Positions 41,671 through 52,480 of a stretch of 56,897 nt of DNA are shown here, one piece after another. The first letter of the stretch is position 1. Each line of letters begins with the position of its first letter. A program made the translations under genes and the position numbers. The notes below the pieces were generated by a model that saw only the letters and a list, made by a program, of their open reading frames with translations, was not told the origin of the DNA and ran no database searches. Source of the stretch: Microvirga sp. (GTDB lineage: Bacteria; Pseudomonadota; Alphaproteobacteria; Rhizobiales; Beijerinckiaceae); NCBI GenBank assembly GCA_029266525.1, contig JAQSWQ010000017.1:1-56897 (forward strand), read 5' to 3'.

Positions 41671-42572
41671 ACGCGATGATCGACTTCGTGCAGAACACGC
41701 TCGACGGCGTGATGATCGGCTCCTCCTACGCGCTCCTCGCATTGGGCTTCACGCTGATCTTCGGCGTCATGCGCAGGCTCAACCTGTCGTACGGCCCCAC
41801 CATCATGATCGGCGCCTATCTCGGAACGCTGCTCCACGTCGATGCGGGCGCGGGCGCGGCGGCGGTCGCGGCCGCGACGGTCCTCGGCGCGGCGCTCGCC
41901 GGAGTGTATGTCGAGCGGCTGTGCTTTGCGCCGATGGCGGCGGGTGCCGGCATCGCCTCGATGGTTTCGAGCTTTGCGATCTGGATGCAGCTCGAGCAGG
42001 CCGCGATACTCGTGCTGCCGCGCCATACCTACGCCTTTCCGCCGCTAGCCGCCGGGGCGCCGCTCACGCTCGGCCCGTTTCTGGTGCGGCTCGACCACGC
42101 GACGATGCTGATCGCGGCCGCCGCGCTCGCGACCGGCGTGTATCTTGTCCTGCATCGCACGCGCTTCGGCTTGGGACTGCGCGCGATCGTCGGCAACCCG
42201 GTCGCGGCGCATCTCGTCGGGGTGGACGTTCGGCTCTCGACTCTCGCCGCCTTCGCGCTCGCCTCGGCGGTCGGAGGGGTCGCCGGCTATCTCGTGCTTG
42301 CGGTCGACCAGCAGGTCACGCCGATGTTCGGCATGTGGGCGACCTTCAAAGGGCTGATCGCCATGATGCTTGGCGGCCTCGGCTCGATTCCAGGCGCCAT
42401 CCTGGGCGGGCTGTTGCTCGGCGCGATCGAGGCCCATGCCCAATGGTATTTCGGCCCGCACATCCGCGATCTCGTAACCTTCGCCGTGCTCTTCCTGGTG
42501 CTGGTCCTGCGTCCGACCGGCCTCATCGGCGAGGCCCCGCCCGCAGAGGCGGCGGCGTACGGCCGGGCGTGA
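41667..42572 (+). CDS. livH: Branched-chain amino acid-type ABC permease LivH, second copy
   Basis: 301 residues. 'DGVMIGSSYALLALGFTLIF' near the start and 'MLGGLGSIPGAILGGLLLGA' near the end match LivH. It differs clearly from the first LivH and is not a recent duplicate. The GTG at 41667 overlaps the LivF stop (GTGA); an ATG three codons later is an alternative. It forms a second permease pair with the following LivM. Confidence 0.87.
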   Translation: MNAMIDFVQNTLDGVMIGSSYALLALGFTLIFGVMRRLNLSYGPTIMIGAYLGTLLHVDAGAGAAAVAAATVLGAALAGVYVERLCFAPMAAGAGIASMVSSFAIWMQLEQAAILVLPRHTYAFPPLAAGAPLTLGPFLVRLDHATMLIAAAALATGVYLVLHRTRFGLGLRAIVGNPVAAHLVGVDVRLSTLAAFALASAVGGVAGYLVLAVDQQVTPMFGMWATFKGLIAMMLGGLGSIPGAILGGLLLGAIEAHAQWYFGPHIRDLVTFAVLFLVLVLRPTGLIGEAPPAEAAAYGRA

Positions 42573-43516
42573 CGGCGATGGACGACCACTGGGTCGGCGT
42601 CCTTTCGAACATCGGCGTGATGTCCTTCCTCGCGCTCTCCGCCTATCTTCTTCTCCTGACCGGAGAGATCTCGTTCGGCCAGCAGGCCTTCTTCGCGATT
42701 GGCGCCTATGCGGCCGGGATCGGCACGGCGTTGTGGGGCTGGCCGCTCGCCGCGGCGCTCGGCTGGGCCGCGCTCGCAGGCGCGGCAGCCGCAGTGCTCG
42801 TCGGCCTGCCGACGCTGCGCCTGCACGGGCTCTATTTCGCCATCGCGACGCTCGCCTTCGCCGAGATGGTCCGCATCCTGTTCGAGATGTGGCGCTACCA
42901 GGTTCCGATTGACGGCGAACTCCTCGGCCCCGACGGCGCGGACGGGTTCCGCGGTATCCGATACGTGTTCGAGAGCAACATCGAACCAAGCCAGTATCTC
43001 GCGATCATCTACGCGCTCCTGGGTGCGGTGCTCCTCGGCTTTCTCCTTCTCGAGCGCTCGCGCCTCGGCGTGAGTCTGCGCATGATCGGCGAGGATCCGG
43101 AGCTTGCCGAGCTCAACGGCATCCCGGTCAAGCGCTGCAAGGTTCTGGCGGCAGGGCTCGCCGGCTCGCTCGCCGGGGTCGGCGGCGGGCTCTACGCCCA
43201 CCTCACGACCTATGTGGAGCCGCGCACGTTCGACGTGATGCTCGGCGTGCACAGCCTCGCCTATGGGCTTATCGGCGGGCTCGGCACGGCGCTCGGCCCC
43301 GTCATCGGGGTCGCCATCGACATCAGTGTGCTCGAATCCGTGCGCATGTTCGCCGGCTACCGCATGATCGTGTTCGGCGGGCTTGTCGCGCTCCTCCTCA
43401 TCTGGCGTCCCCGCGGGCTTCTCGACGAGACGGTGGTGCATGCGCTCAAGGCAAGGCTGAGAAGCGCTTGCCGGTGTGTCTGGATGTCGGCTCGCGTAGG
43501 GGAGACGCGACGGTGA
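42569..43516 (+). CDS. livM: Branched-chain amino acid-type ABC permease LivM, second copy
   Basis: 315 residues with 'LLLLTGEISFGQQAFFAIGA' near the start, 'LRMIGEDPELAELNGIPV' in the middle and 'YGLIGGLGTALGPVIG' later, as in LivM. The start GTG overlaps the LivH stop (GTGA); an ATG three codons later is possible. The C-terminus has an extra basic tail ('LRSACRCVWMSARVGETRR'). It overlaps the next gene by GTGA. Confidence 0.87.
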   Translation: MTAMDDHWVGVLSNIGVMSFLALSAYLLLLTGEISFGQQAFFAIGAYAAGIGTALWGWPLAAALGWAALAGAAAAVLVGLPTLRLHGLYFAIATLAFAEMVRILFEMWRYQVPIDGELLGPDGADGFRGIRYVFESNIEPSQYLAIIYALLGAVLLGFLLLERSRLGVSLRMIGEDPELAELNGIPVKRCKVLAAGLAGSLAGVGGGLYAHLTTYVEPRTFDVMLGVHSLAYGLIGGLGTALGPVIGVAIDISVLESVRMFAGYRMIVFGGLVALLLIWRPRGLLDETVVHALKARLRSACRCVWMSARVGETRR

Positions 43517-43941
43517 AAGCAGTCCTGCTTCTCTCGATCGTGGCCGCTGCCGCCCTCTGCCCCACCCGGGAGACAGCAGCGCAGGCGCGGTCGAAGGCGC
43601 AGGTGTCGTGCCGGCCGGCCGCCGCGAGGCTCCATTACGACTGCACGATCAGGCTGACCGATGCGCGTGGCCAGACGCCGCTGGCGGGAGCGAAGCTCGC
43701 GGTCGGCGCCGACATGCCGTCGATGCCGATGGCCCACAACATCCGCCCGGTGGAGGCCGCGCCGACCGCGGATCCCGGCGTGTACGAGGTCCGGCTCAAG
43801 CTCGAGATGCATGGCGACTGGGCGCTGCGGATCGAGGTCCGGGCGCCGGTACGCGACCGCGTGATCGTGCCTCTTCGCTTCGATGACAAGGCCGTGCGCC
43901 CGCCGGACCCGTCGCGCGCCGCACCGCATCGTGGCCACTAG
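43513..43941 (+). CDS. FixH/YtkA-like small exported protein at the end of the Liv operon
   Basis: 142 residues. A signal peptide or membrane anchor covers 1-25. The rest is a single beta-sandwich of the FixH/YtkA type: 'LAVGADMPSMPMAHN' followed by 'DPGVYEVRLKLEMHGDWALRIEV'. The Met/His cluster 'DMPSMPMAHN' is the family signature and could bind copper (inference). It starts with a GTG overlapping the LivM stop. Why such a protein is coupled to an amino-acid-type importer is unclear. Confidence 0.72.
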   Translation: MKAVLLLSIVAAAALCPTRETAAQARSKAQVSCRPAAARLHYDCTIRLTDARGQTPLAGAKLAVGADMPSMPMAHNIRPVEAAPTADPGVYEVRLKLEMHGDWALRIEVRAPVRDRVIVPLRFDDKAVRPPDPSRAAPHRGH

Positions 43942-44185
43942 GCCGACAGAATCATCCATCGCGGTGTCCGCCGACCTGCCGAGCTCGCTTCGATGGCGCG
44001 GAGCGGAGCGGGCACGGCATCAGGTTCGAGAAGCCCGAGCACCCGGTCGTGCCGCCCATCGCCGAGGCGGGACTGATCGGCGCCCCCGACCCCGAAGTGG
44101 CCATGGAGCAGGGCGGCACGCTTCCTTCTCGATGCCGCCCGCACCGGCAAGGCATGATGCTTGTGCCCCTGCCGCCGCGAGAACC

Positions 44186-45031
44186 TCAGGGGGTTTGCAA
44201 GTCCGCCCGGCTGCCGCGGCTTTCGGCATAGGCTTTGGTGAACTCGGCGCCGAAGAGCAGGATCAGCGCGGAGTAGTAGATCCAGAGCAGGATGGTGACG
44301 ATCGAGGCGGCGGCGCCATAGGCCGAGGCGACGCCGCTCTTGCCGATGTAGTAGCCGATCGCGAACTTGCCGGCCGTGAACAGGAGCGCCGTCACGGCCG
44401 CGCCCATCCAGACGTCGCGCCAGGTGAGCTCGACCGAGGGCAGGATCTTGAAGATCATTGCGAAGAGCAGGACCGCGATCCCCAAGGCGACGGCGCTGTT
44501 CAGGACGCGCAGGATGACGCTCGCGCCGGAGAAGCCGGATTCGACATAGGCGCCGAGGCGCGTCAGCCCGGCGTCGAGGACGAGCGAGACCATCAGCAGG
44601 AAGCCGAAGCCGACGATGAGCGTGAGGCTCAGGATCCGCGTGCGGATGAAAGCCGCGACTCCGTAGCTCTCGGGCGGCTTGACCTTCCAGATGATGTTGA
44701 GGTTGTCCTGAAGCTCGATGACTGCGCCGGTGGCGAGGAACAGAAAGGTCGCAACCCCGACGGCCAATCCGACCATTCCGGACTCGAAGTTGCCGGCGCT
44801 CGCGATCATGCCCTCGAGCGCCGCGCCGGTCTGCCCACCAACCAGGCCGCCGAGCTCGTCGACGATCGCACCCTGCGCCGCCTCGCGCCCGAAGGCGAGC
44901 CCGGCGACGGCGATGGCGACCAGCAGCATCGGGGCGAGCGAGAACACCGTGAAGAAGGCGATCGCCGCTCCGAGGCTCATGGCGCGGTCGTTCCACCAGC
45001 CTGCAAGCGCCGTCTTGAAGAGCCGAGCCAT
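44186..45031 (-). CDS. YihY/BrkB-family inner-membrane protein
   Basis: 281 residues with six or so membrane helices. 'SLGAAIAFFTVFSLAPMLLV' near the start, 'LQDNLNIIW' and 'PSVELTWRDVWMGAAVTALLF' later are classical for this family (often wrongly called ribonuclease BN). The function is uncertain; a role in envelope or transport is generally assumed. Its stop is convergent with the FixH-like gene. The PRISE-like reductase gene ends two bases upstream of its start, so the two probably share a transcript. The 244-base gap 43942-44185 shows no gene. Confidence 0.85.
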   Translation of the reverse strand: MARLFKTALAGWWNDRAMSLGAAIAFFTVFSLAPMLLVAIAVAGLAFGREAAQGAIVDELGGLVGGQTGAALEGMIASAGNFESGMVGLAVGVATFLFLATGAVIELQDNLNIIWKVKPPESYGVAAFIRTRILSLTLIVGFGFLLMVSLVLDAGLTRLGAYVESGFSGASVILRVLNSAVALGIAVLLFAMIFKILPSVELTWRDVWMGAAVTALLFTAGKFAIGYYIGKSGVASAYGAAASIVTILLWIYYSALILLFGAEFTKAYAESRGSRADLQTP

Positions 45032-45033
45032 GC

Positions 45034-46085
45034 CTAAGGAACGATTCTCTTGGCTCTCAGCTCCGCGAGCAGAGCGAGCAGCATCTCTTCGGAATCCACC
45101 GCGGCATGGAAGCCGGCGCGCTGGATCTTGAGGGTGTCGCTCATCACGTCCCAGTCGCAGCCGAACACGTAGTCGCCGAAAGGCCAGGCGACGAGGTCCT
45201 CATACGGGATCGGCTCGAGCTCGTGGCGGCGCTGCATGTCGTCCCAGAGCGGGGCCTTGTCGGCCATGAACTCAGCAAGCTTGATCGTCTGCACAGGCCC
45301 CGGCGCCATCCCGAACACCGCCGCGATGCGCGGCCACAGATTGCACCAGCGGAAGAAGTCGCCATTCGTGACGTTGAAGACTTCGTTCCGGGCGGTGTCC
45401 GCGCACGCCGCCCAGACCATCGCCCGCGCGAGATGCTCGGAATCGGTCACCTGGTAGACCGCCTCGTAGGCACCGCGCTTGCCCGGAAAGCGCAGCGGCA
45501 GGCCGAGCTCCTTCGAGATCGCGGCATAGACCGCGATCACCGTCACGATGTTCATCGGGTTGCCGAGCGCGAAGCCGCACACGGTCTGCGGGCGCAGCGC
45601 CGTCCACGTCCAGCCGCTGCTTGGGCGGTTCTCGCGGAGCCAGTGCTCCTGGTCCCAGTAGAAGTTCGGCAGCATGTGCGGCGGGTCGCTCTCCTTCGCG
45701 GGCGTCTTGAACGGCCCGAGATGCGATCCGTAGATCTTGGTTCCTTGCACCAGCACGACGCGCTCGAGCCCGGGGGAGGCCGAGGCGACCGCCTCGACCG
45801 AGTTCGCAAGCATGGTGACGTTCGGCGGGCCATGCTCGGCCCAGCTCGGGCGCGCCTGGAAGGCGCAATAGAACAGGTGGGTCGCGCTGGAGAGATCGAA
45901 AAGCTTTCGCCGGCAGTCCTCGCGGTCGAGCAGGTCGACCGAGATCGAGCGCGCGCGGGTCGGGAAGTCGGGCGTGCGCCGCGACAGGCCAACGATCTCC
46001 CAGTCGGATTTGTCCTCGAGGTGGCGGATGAGGTTGCGCCCGATCACCCCATCGAGCCGACGACGACGGCTGTCTTGCGCTGCAT
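45034..46085 (-). pseudogene. PRISE-like short-chain reductase with a frameshifted start
   Basis: About 350 residues on the reverse strand. The ATG at 46085 gives 'MQRKTAVVVGSMG' and then stops, because a base is missing in the G-run at about 46047-46050. The neighbouring frame continues as 'VIGRNLIRHLED', which completes the NAD(P) motif. The rest reads as a progesterone-5-beta-reductase/iridoid-synthase-like (PRISE) enzyme: 'LVQGTKIYGSHLG', 'NFYWDQEHWL' with the catalytic Tyr, and 'ALRPQTVCGFALGNPMN'. Members reduce enones with NADPH. If the missing base is a sequencing error, the gene is intact; otherwise the cofactor site is lost. Confidence 0.78.
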
Positions 46086-46260
46086 GATGAATGCTCCGAG
46101 AGAGGCTGGCGCTCCTTACGCCCCGGCCGAGGGCGTGCAGGATAGGGCGTTTTTGGTCGAAGGCAGTAGCGGCGCGGGGCTTGCATCGCGCCGCAGGATC
46201 GGAAGAAGCTGCGCGCTTGCTGACGGCGCCGCTTCCCGGCGTGCTTGGTGGAGACGGGGA

Positions 46261-47838
46261 ATGAGAAGAATATCGGTTCGGCAGACGGGGCTTGCGGCGC
46301 TCGCCGTGTTGGGCGCGTGGGCATTCCCGGCGGCGGCGCAAACGCCGGTCAAGGGCGGCACGCTCGCCGGCATCGTTCAGCCCGAGCCGCCGATCCTGAT
46401 GCTCGCGCTGAACCAGCAGGGCCCGACCATCTACGTCGCGGGCAAGATCTACCAGAGCCTCCTGACCTACGAGTTCGACCTCAAGCCGAGGCCGGTGCTC
46501 GCGAAATCCTGGACCATGTCGCCGGACGGGCTCGCCTATACCTTCGATCTCCAGGAGAACGTGAAGTGGCACGACGGCAAGCCCTTCACTGCGGGGGACG
46601 TGGTGTTCTCGGTCGACGTGTTCCTGCGCAAGATGCATCCGCGCGCCCGCGTGACCATCGACCGCTACATCGCCTCGGTGACGGCGCTGTCGCCGGTGAA
46701 GGTCGAGTTCAAGCTGAAGGAGCCGTTCGGGCCCTTCCTGTCGCTGTTCGAGGTCTCGACCCTGCCGATGGTGCCGAAGCACGTCTATGACGGCACCGAT
46801 TTCGCGACCAACCCGGCGAACCAGACGCCGATCGGCACCGGGCCCTTCAAGTTCAAGGAGTGGCGCAAGGGCTCGCACATCCACCTCGTCAGGAACGAGG
46901 AGTACTGGAAGCCGGGCATGCCCTATCTCGACGAGCTCTATTTCCGCGTCATCCCGGATGCGGCCTCGCGCGGCGTCGCCTTCGAGCGCGGCGACGTGCA
47001 GGTGCTGCGCGGCGGCGATGTCGACAACGTCGACATCCGGCGCCTGCGCGGCATCTCCGGCGTCGAGACGACGACCAAGGGCTGGGAGATGTACTCGCCG
47101 CTCTCCTTCATGATGATGAACATGCGCAAGCCGCCCTTCGACAACCTCAAGGTCCGGCAGGCGGCGATGCACGCGCTCGACAAGAGCTTCATCCAGCGCA
47201 CCATCTTCTTCGGGCTTGCCAAGGTCGCGAACGGGCCGATCGCCTCCACCACGCTATTCCACGACGCGTCGATCAAGCCCTACGCCTTCGACGTGGCGCT
47301 CGCCAAGAAGCTCGCAGCCGAGAGCGGCGTCGATCTTTCGAAGACGCCGGTGAAGATCCTGGCCTTCCCTTATGGCGCGCAGTGGGATCGCCTGACCGAG
47401 TACGTGAAGCAGGCGCTCGAGCAGGTCGGCTTCAAGGTCTCGATCGAGCCGACCGACGCCGGCGGCTGGGCGAAGCGCGTCGGCGACTGGGACTTCGATA
47501 TCTCCTTCAACTTCACCTATCAGTACGGCGATCCGGCGCTCGGCGTCGCGCGCCATTACCTCTCCTCGAACATCGTCAAGGGCTCGCCCTTCGCCAACAA
47601 CCAGGGCTACTCGAACCCGAAGGTCGACGACCTCCTGCGCCAGGCGGCCTCCGCAGTGAAGGCGGAGGATCGGGCGAAGCTCTACGCCGAGGCTCAGAGG
47701 ATCCTCGTCGAGGAGGTCGCGAACGGCTACCTCGTCGAGCTCGAGTTCCCGACCCTGTGGCGCTCGAACGTCAAGAACCTGGTCCAGACTGCGATCGGCC
47801 TCAACGAATCCTTCGAGGACGTGTGGATCGCGAAATAG
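46261..47838 (+). CDS. Peptide/nickel-type ABC substrate-binding protein (DppA-like)
   Basis: 525 residues of family 5. A signal peptide covers about 1-26 ('FPAAAQ'). Landmarks: 'VLAKSWTMSPDGLAYTFDLQ', 'VKWHDGKPFTAGDVVFSVD', 'PIGTGPFKFKEWRKGSHIHL'. It binds di- or oligopeptides, glutathione, opines or similar. It is divergent from the reductase gene (175-base gap), so promoters lie in 46086-46260. It is followed by its own permeases and ATPase. Confidence 0.88.
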   Translation: MRRISVRQTGLAALAVLGAWAFPAAAQTPVKGGTLAGIVQPEPPILMLALNQQGPTIYVAGKIYQSLLTYEFDLKPRPVLAKSWTMSPDGLAYTFDLQENVKWHDGKPFTAGDVVFSVDVFLRKMHPRARVTIDRYIASVTALSPVKVEFKLKEPFGPFLSLFEVSTLPMVPKHVYDGTDFATNPANQTPIGTGPFKFKEWRKGSHIHLVRNEEYWKPGMPYLDELYFRVIPDAASRGVAFERGDVQVLRGGDVDNVDIRRLRGISGVETTTKGWEMYSPLSFMMMNMRKPPFDNLKVRQAAMHALDKSFIQRTIFFGLAKVANGPIASTTLFHDASIKPYAFDVALAKKLAAESGVDLSKTPVKILAFPYGAQWDRLTEYVKQALEQVGFKVSIEPTDAGGWAKRVGDWDFDISFNFTYQYGDPALGVARHYLSSNIVKGSPFANNQGYSNPKVDDLLRQAASAVKAEDRAKLYAEAQRILVEEVANGYLVELEFPTLWRSNVKNLVQTAIGLNESFEDVWIAK

Positions 47839-47909
47839 CCTGGTCGGGCGGACGGCCGCCGTCCGACCGTTGCTCGATCTTGCCGCTGTCTCTCTGACGG
47901 GCCGGTCCG

Positions 47910-48908
47910 TTGTCCTTCGTCCGCTTCCTCGCCGGCCGGCTCGTGAAGGCGGTGATCGTGGTGCTCGCGATTGCCGCCTTGAACTTTGTGCTGGTGCGGC
48001 TCGCGCCGGGCGACCCGGCCTCGGTTCTGGCCGGCGAGGCGGGCGCCACCGATCCCAAGTTCGTCGACGAGCTTCGCGCCCGATTCGGCCTCGACAAGCC
48101 GGTCTGGGAGCAGCTCCTGATCTATCTCGGCCAGGTCGTGCGGCTCGACCTCGGCTTCTCCTATCGCAACCAGGTGCCGGTGATTGCGCTCATCGGCGAG
48201 CGCTTGCCCGCGACCCTCCTTCTCATGACCTCGGGCTTTCTGTTCTCGCTCGTGGCCGGCGTCGGGCTCGGGGTGCTTGCCGCACGCGCGCGGTTCCTCG
48301 AGCGCGGACGCTTCCTCGACAGCGTGGTGATGACCATCGCGCTCGTCTTCTACGCGACCCCGCTGTTCTGGCTTGCCCTGATGCTCGTCATCCTTTTCTC
48401 GGTGCAGCTCAACTGGCTGCCGGCCTTCGGCATGGAGAGCGTCGGGGCGAACCTCACCGGTGTTTCGCGCGCCGTCGACATCGCCCGCCACCTCGTTCTA
48501 CCGACGCTCGCCTTGGGCTTCTTTTTCATGGCGGTCTATGTCCGCCTCACCCGGGCGGCGATGCTCGAGGTGATGAACCAGGACTATGTGCGCACGGCGC
48601 TTGCGAAGGGGCTCTCGCCGCGCGAGGTGCTGCGCAAGCACGTGCTGCGCAACGCGCTCCTGCCGATCGTCACCTTCGCCGGCGTGCAGCTCGGGCAGAT
48701 GGCGGGGGGCGCGGTGCTGGTCGAGACGGTGTTTGCCTGGCCGGGCGTGGGCCGGCTCATGTTCGACGCGCTGCTCCAGCGCGATTACCAGCTGCTGCTG
48801 GGCGTATTCCTCATCACCTCGGGGACGGTGGTGGTGTTCAACCTCCTCACCGACATCGTCTATCTGTTCGTCGATCCGCGCATCCGCGTCGAAGGGCGGG
48901 CTCGATGA
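47910..48908 (+). CDS. Peptide-type ABC permease (DppB-like)
   Basis: 332 residues with six membrane helices. 'LAPGDPASVLAGEAGATDP' in the first periplasmic loop and 'ALLPIVTFAGVQLGQMAGG' and 'ETVFAWPGVGRLM' near the C-terminus are DppB hallmarks. The start is a TTG at 47910, as no ATG exists before the first helix. The stop overlaps the next gene by ATGA. Confidence 0.88.
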   Translation: MSFVRFLAGRLVKAVIVVLAIAALNFVLVRLAPGDPASVLAGEAGATDPKFVDELRARFGLDKPVWEQLLIYLGQVVRLDLGFSYRNQVPVIALIGERLPATLLLMTSGFLFSLVAGVGLGVLAARARFLERGRFLDSVVMTIALVFYATPLFWLALMLVILFSVQLNWLPAFGMESVGANLTGVSRAVDIARHLVLPTLALGFFFMAVYVRLTRAAMLEVMNQDYVRTALAKGLSPREVLRKHVLRNALLPIVTFAGVQLGQMAGGAVLVETVFAWPGVGRLMFDALLQRDYQLLLGVFLITSGTVVVFNLLTDIVYLFVDPRIRVEGRAR

Positions 48909-49744
48909 CTTCGTTCTGGAGGCGGTTCTCCCGGAATGCCGGCGCGGTAATCGGGCTCGCCGTGCTCGCGGTCGTCATCCTCGTCGCCCTCTTCGCCTCG
49001 CTGATGTTTTCAACCTCGCCATGGCAGATGGTCGGGCCGCCGCTGCTCCTGCCTTTCGAGGAGCAGGGCTTTGCGCTCGGCACCGACATGCTCGGGCGCG
49101 ACATCGCGGCGGGTCTCGCGCATGGAGCGCGCGTGTCGCTTCTCGTCGGCGTCGTCTCGACGGGTTGCGCGGTCGTGATCGGTGTCGCCTTCGGCACCCT
49201 CGCCGGCTATTTCGGCGGCGCGGTCGAGCATGCGTTGATGAGCGTGACCGAGTTCTTCCAGACGATCCCGCAACTCGCCATGGCGGTGGTGCTGGTCGCG
49301 ATCTTCACGCCGACGCTCGAATCGATCGTCATCGCGATCGCGCTCGTGAGCTGGCCGCCGGTGGCGCGGCTCGTGCGCGCCGAGGTGCTTTCGCTGCGGG
49401 AGCGCGAGTTCGTGGAGGCGGCGATCGTGCTCGGCCGGCCGACGCGCGCCATCATCTTCGGCGAGATCCTGCCGAACGCGATCTCGCCGGTCATCGTCGC
49501 GGCCTCGCTCATCGTCGCGACCGCGATCCTCACCGAAGCCGCGCTGTCCTTCCTCGGCCTCGGCGACCGCAACATGATGTCCTGGGGCTTCATGGTCGGC
49601 GCGGCGCGCACCATGCTGCGCGAGGCGCCCTGGCTCACCGTGCTGCCGGGGCTCGCGATCCTAGTCACCGTGCTCGCGGTCAACCTCGTCGGCGAGGGCC
49701 TCAACGACGCGCTCAACCCGCGCCTCAAGGAGCGCGGGGATTAG
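48905..49744 (+). CDS. Peptide-type ABC permease (DppC-like)
   Basis: 279 residues. 'LGTDMLGRDIAAGLAHGARV' and 'EAALSFLGLGDRNMMSWGFM' are DppC hallmarks. It forms the channel with the DppB-like protein. The ATG overlaps the previous stop; the ATPase gene begins 3 bases after this one. The long upstream open frame is a shadow of the previous gene. Confidence 0.9.
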   Translation: MTSFWRRFSRNAGAVIGLAVLAVVILVALFASLMFSTSPWQMVGPPLLLPFEEQGFALGTDMLGRDIAAGLAHGARVSLLVGVVSTGCAVVIGVAFGTLAGYFGGAVEHALMSVTEFFQTIPQLAMAVVLVAIFTPTLESIVIAIALVSWPPVARLVRAEVLSLREREFVEAAIVLGRPTRAIIFGEILPNAISPVIVAASLIVATAILTEAALSFLGLGDRNMMSWGFMVGAARTMLREAPWLTVLPGLAILVTVLAVNLVGEGLNDALNPRLKERGD

Positions 49745-49746
49745 CG

Positions 49747-51353
<1,607 letters not shown>

Positions 51354-51354
<1 letters not shown>

Positions 51355-52409
51355 TGAAGCTCTTCTTCAGCGATACGCAGCTCGACCATCGCCCGAAGCA
51401 GTTCATGGTGCATGGGCGCATCGTCGACCCCTTCGAGAACCCGGATCGCGTGACCGCGCTCCTCGGAGCACTCGAGCCGCTCGAGCTTGCGCCCACCGAG
51501 CCCGTGGATTTCGGTCGGGCGCCGATCCTCGCGGTCCATGCGGATCATTACGTGGATTTTCTGCAAGAAGCTTACGACCGCTTCATGGAGCTGCCGAGCC
51601 ACGGGCCGGAGGTGCTGCCGAGCATCCATGCCTATCGCGGCGCCGGGCCCGACCTCGCCCCGCGCGGGCCGCCCCGTCCGACCGGCATCCTGGGCCGGGC
51701 CGGCTGGTATGTCGGCGACATGGCTTGCGCCATCATGGAGGGCACCTTCCGGGCGGCCTACGCCTCGGCGCAAGCCGCGATCGCCGGAGCCGAGGCCGTG
51801 CTCGCGGGCGAGCAGGCGGCCTTCGCGCTGTGCCGCCCGCCCGGGCACCACGCCTATGCCGACCGCGCCTCGGGCTTCTGCTTTTTCAACAATGCCGCGA
51901 TCGCGGCCGAGATCCTGCGGCGCTCCTTTGCGAAGGTCGCGGTCATCGACTTCGACACCCATCACGGCGACGGCACGCAGGCGATCTTCTATGCGCGCGC
52001 CGACGTGTTCTACGGCTCGGTCCACACCGACACGTCGGCCTATTACCCCCATTTTGCGGGCTATGCGGAGGAGACCGGCTTCGGCGAGGGCGAGGGCGCG
52101 AACCTCAATCTGCCGCTCGCCTTCGGCGCCGACGACGAGGCCTTCGTCGACGCGAACCACCGGCTCGCGCTTGCGGTGCAGGCGCACGGCGTCGACGCGG
52201 TGGTGATCTCGGCCGGCTGGGACGCGCACAAGGATGATCCGCTCTCCCGCCTCTCGGTGACGACGGCCGCCTTCGCGCGCATCGGCGAGGTCTGGGGCAA
52301 GCTCGGCCTGCCGACGCTGATCGTGCAGGAGGGCGGCTATTCGCTCGCCGCGACCGCAGAGGCTGCGCCGGCCTTCGTCGCCGCCTTCCGCGAGGCGGCG
52401 GCGGTCTGA
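51354..52409 (+). CDS. Histone-deacetylase-fold amidohydrolase, acetylpolyamine amidohydrolase-like
   Basis: 351 residues. Zinc ligands fit D201 and H203 in 'DFDTHHGDG' and D290 in 'SAGWDAHKDD'. The catalytic pair is H165-H166 in 'RPPGHHA' and the transition-state Tyr is Y339 in 'QEGGYS'. 'GRAGWYVGDMACAIMEGTF' (about 114-132) is characteristic of bacterial acetylpolyamine amidohydrolases and not of true histone deacetylases. It would remove an acyl group from an amine in the cytosol. Coupled by TGATG to the peptide-type importer ATPase, so the imported substrate may be acylated. Confidence 0.88.
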
Positions 52410-52480
52410 CCTGTTCTGCGGCGGCTTGTGCGGCAGGCTCGTTTGCTGGCAATGCTGTCCTGCGCATGAGGGAGGGGCGG

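Noticed and set aside
43950-44185. Short frame with 'PPIAEAGLIGAPDPEVAMEQ' between the FixH-like and YihY genes
   Set aside because: The peptide is suggestive of coding, but there is no start with a ribosome site and no family I recognise; it could be a remnant.
45106-46260. Forward open frame upstream of the DppA-like start
   Set aside because: It is antisense to the PRISE-like reductase; the signal peptide begins at 46261.
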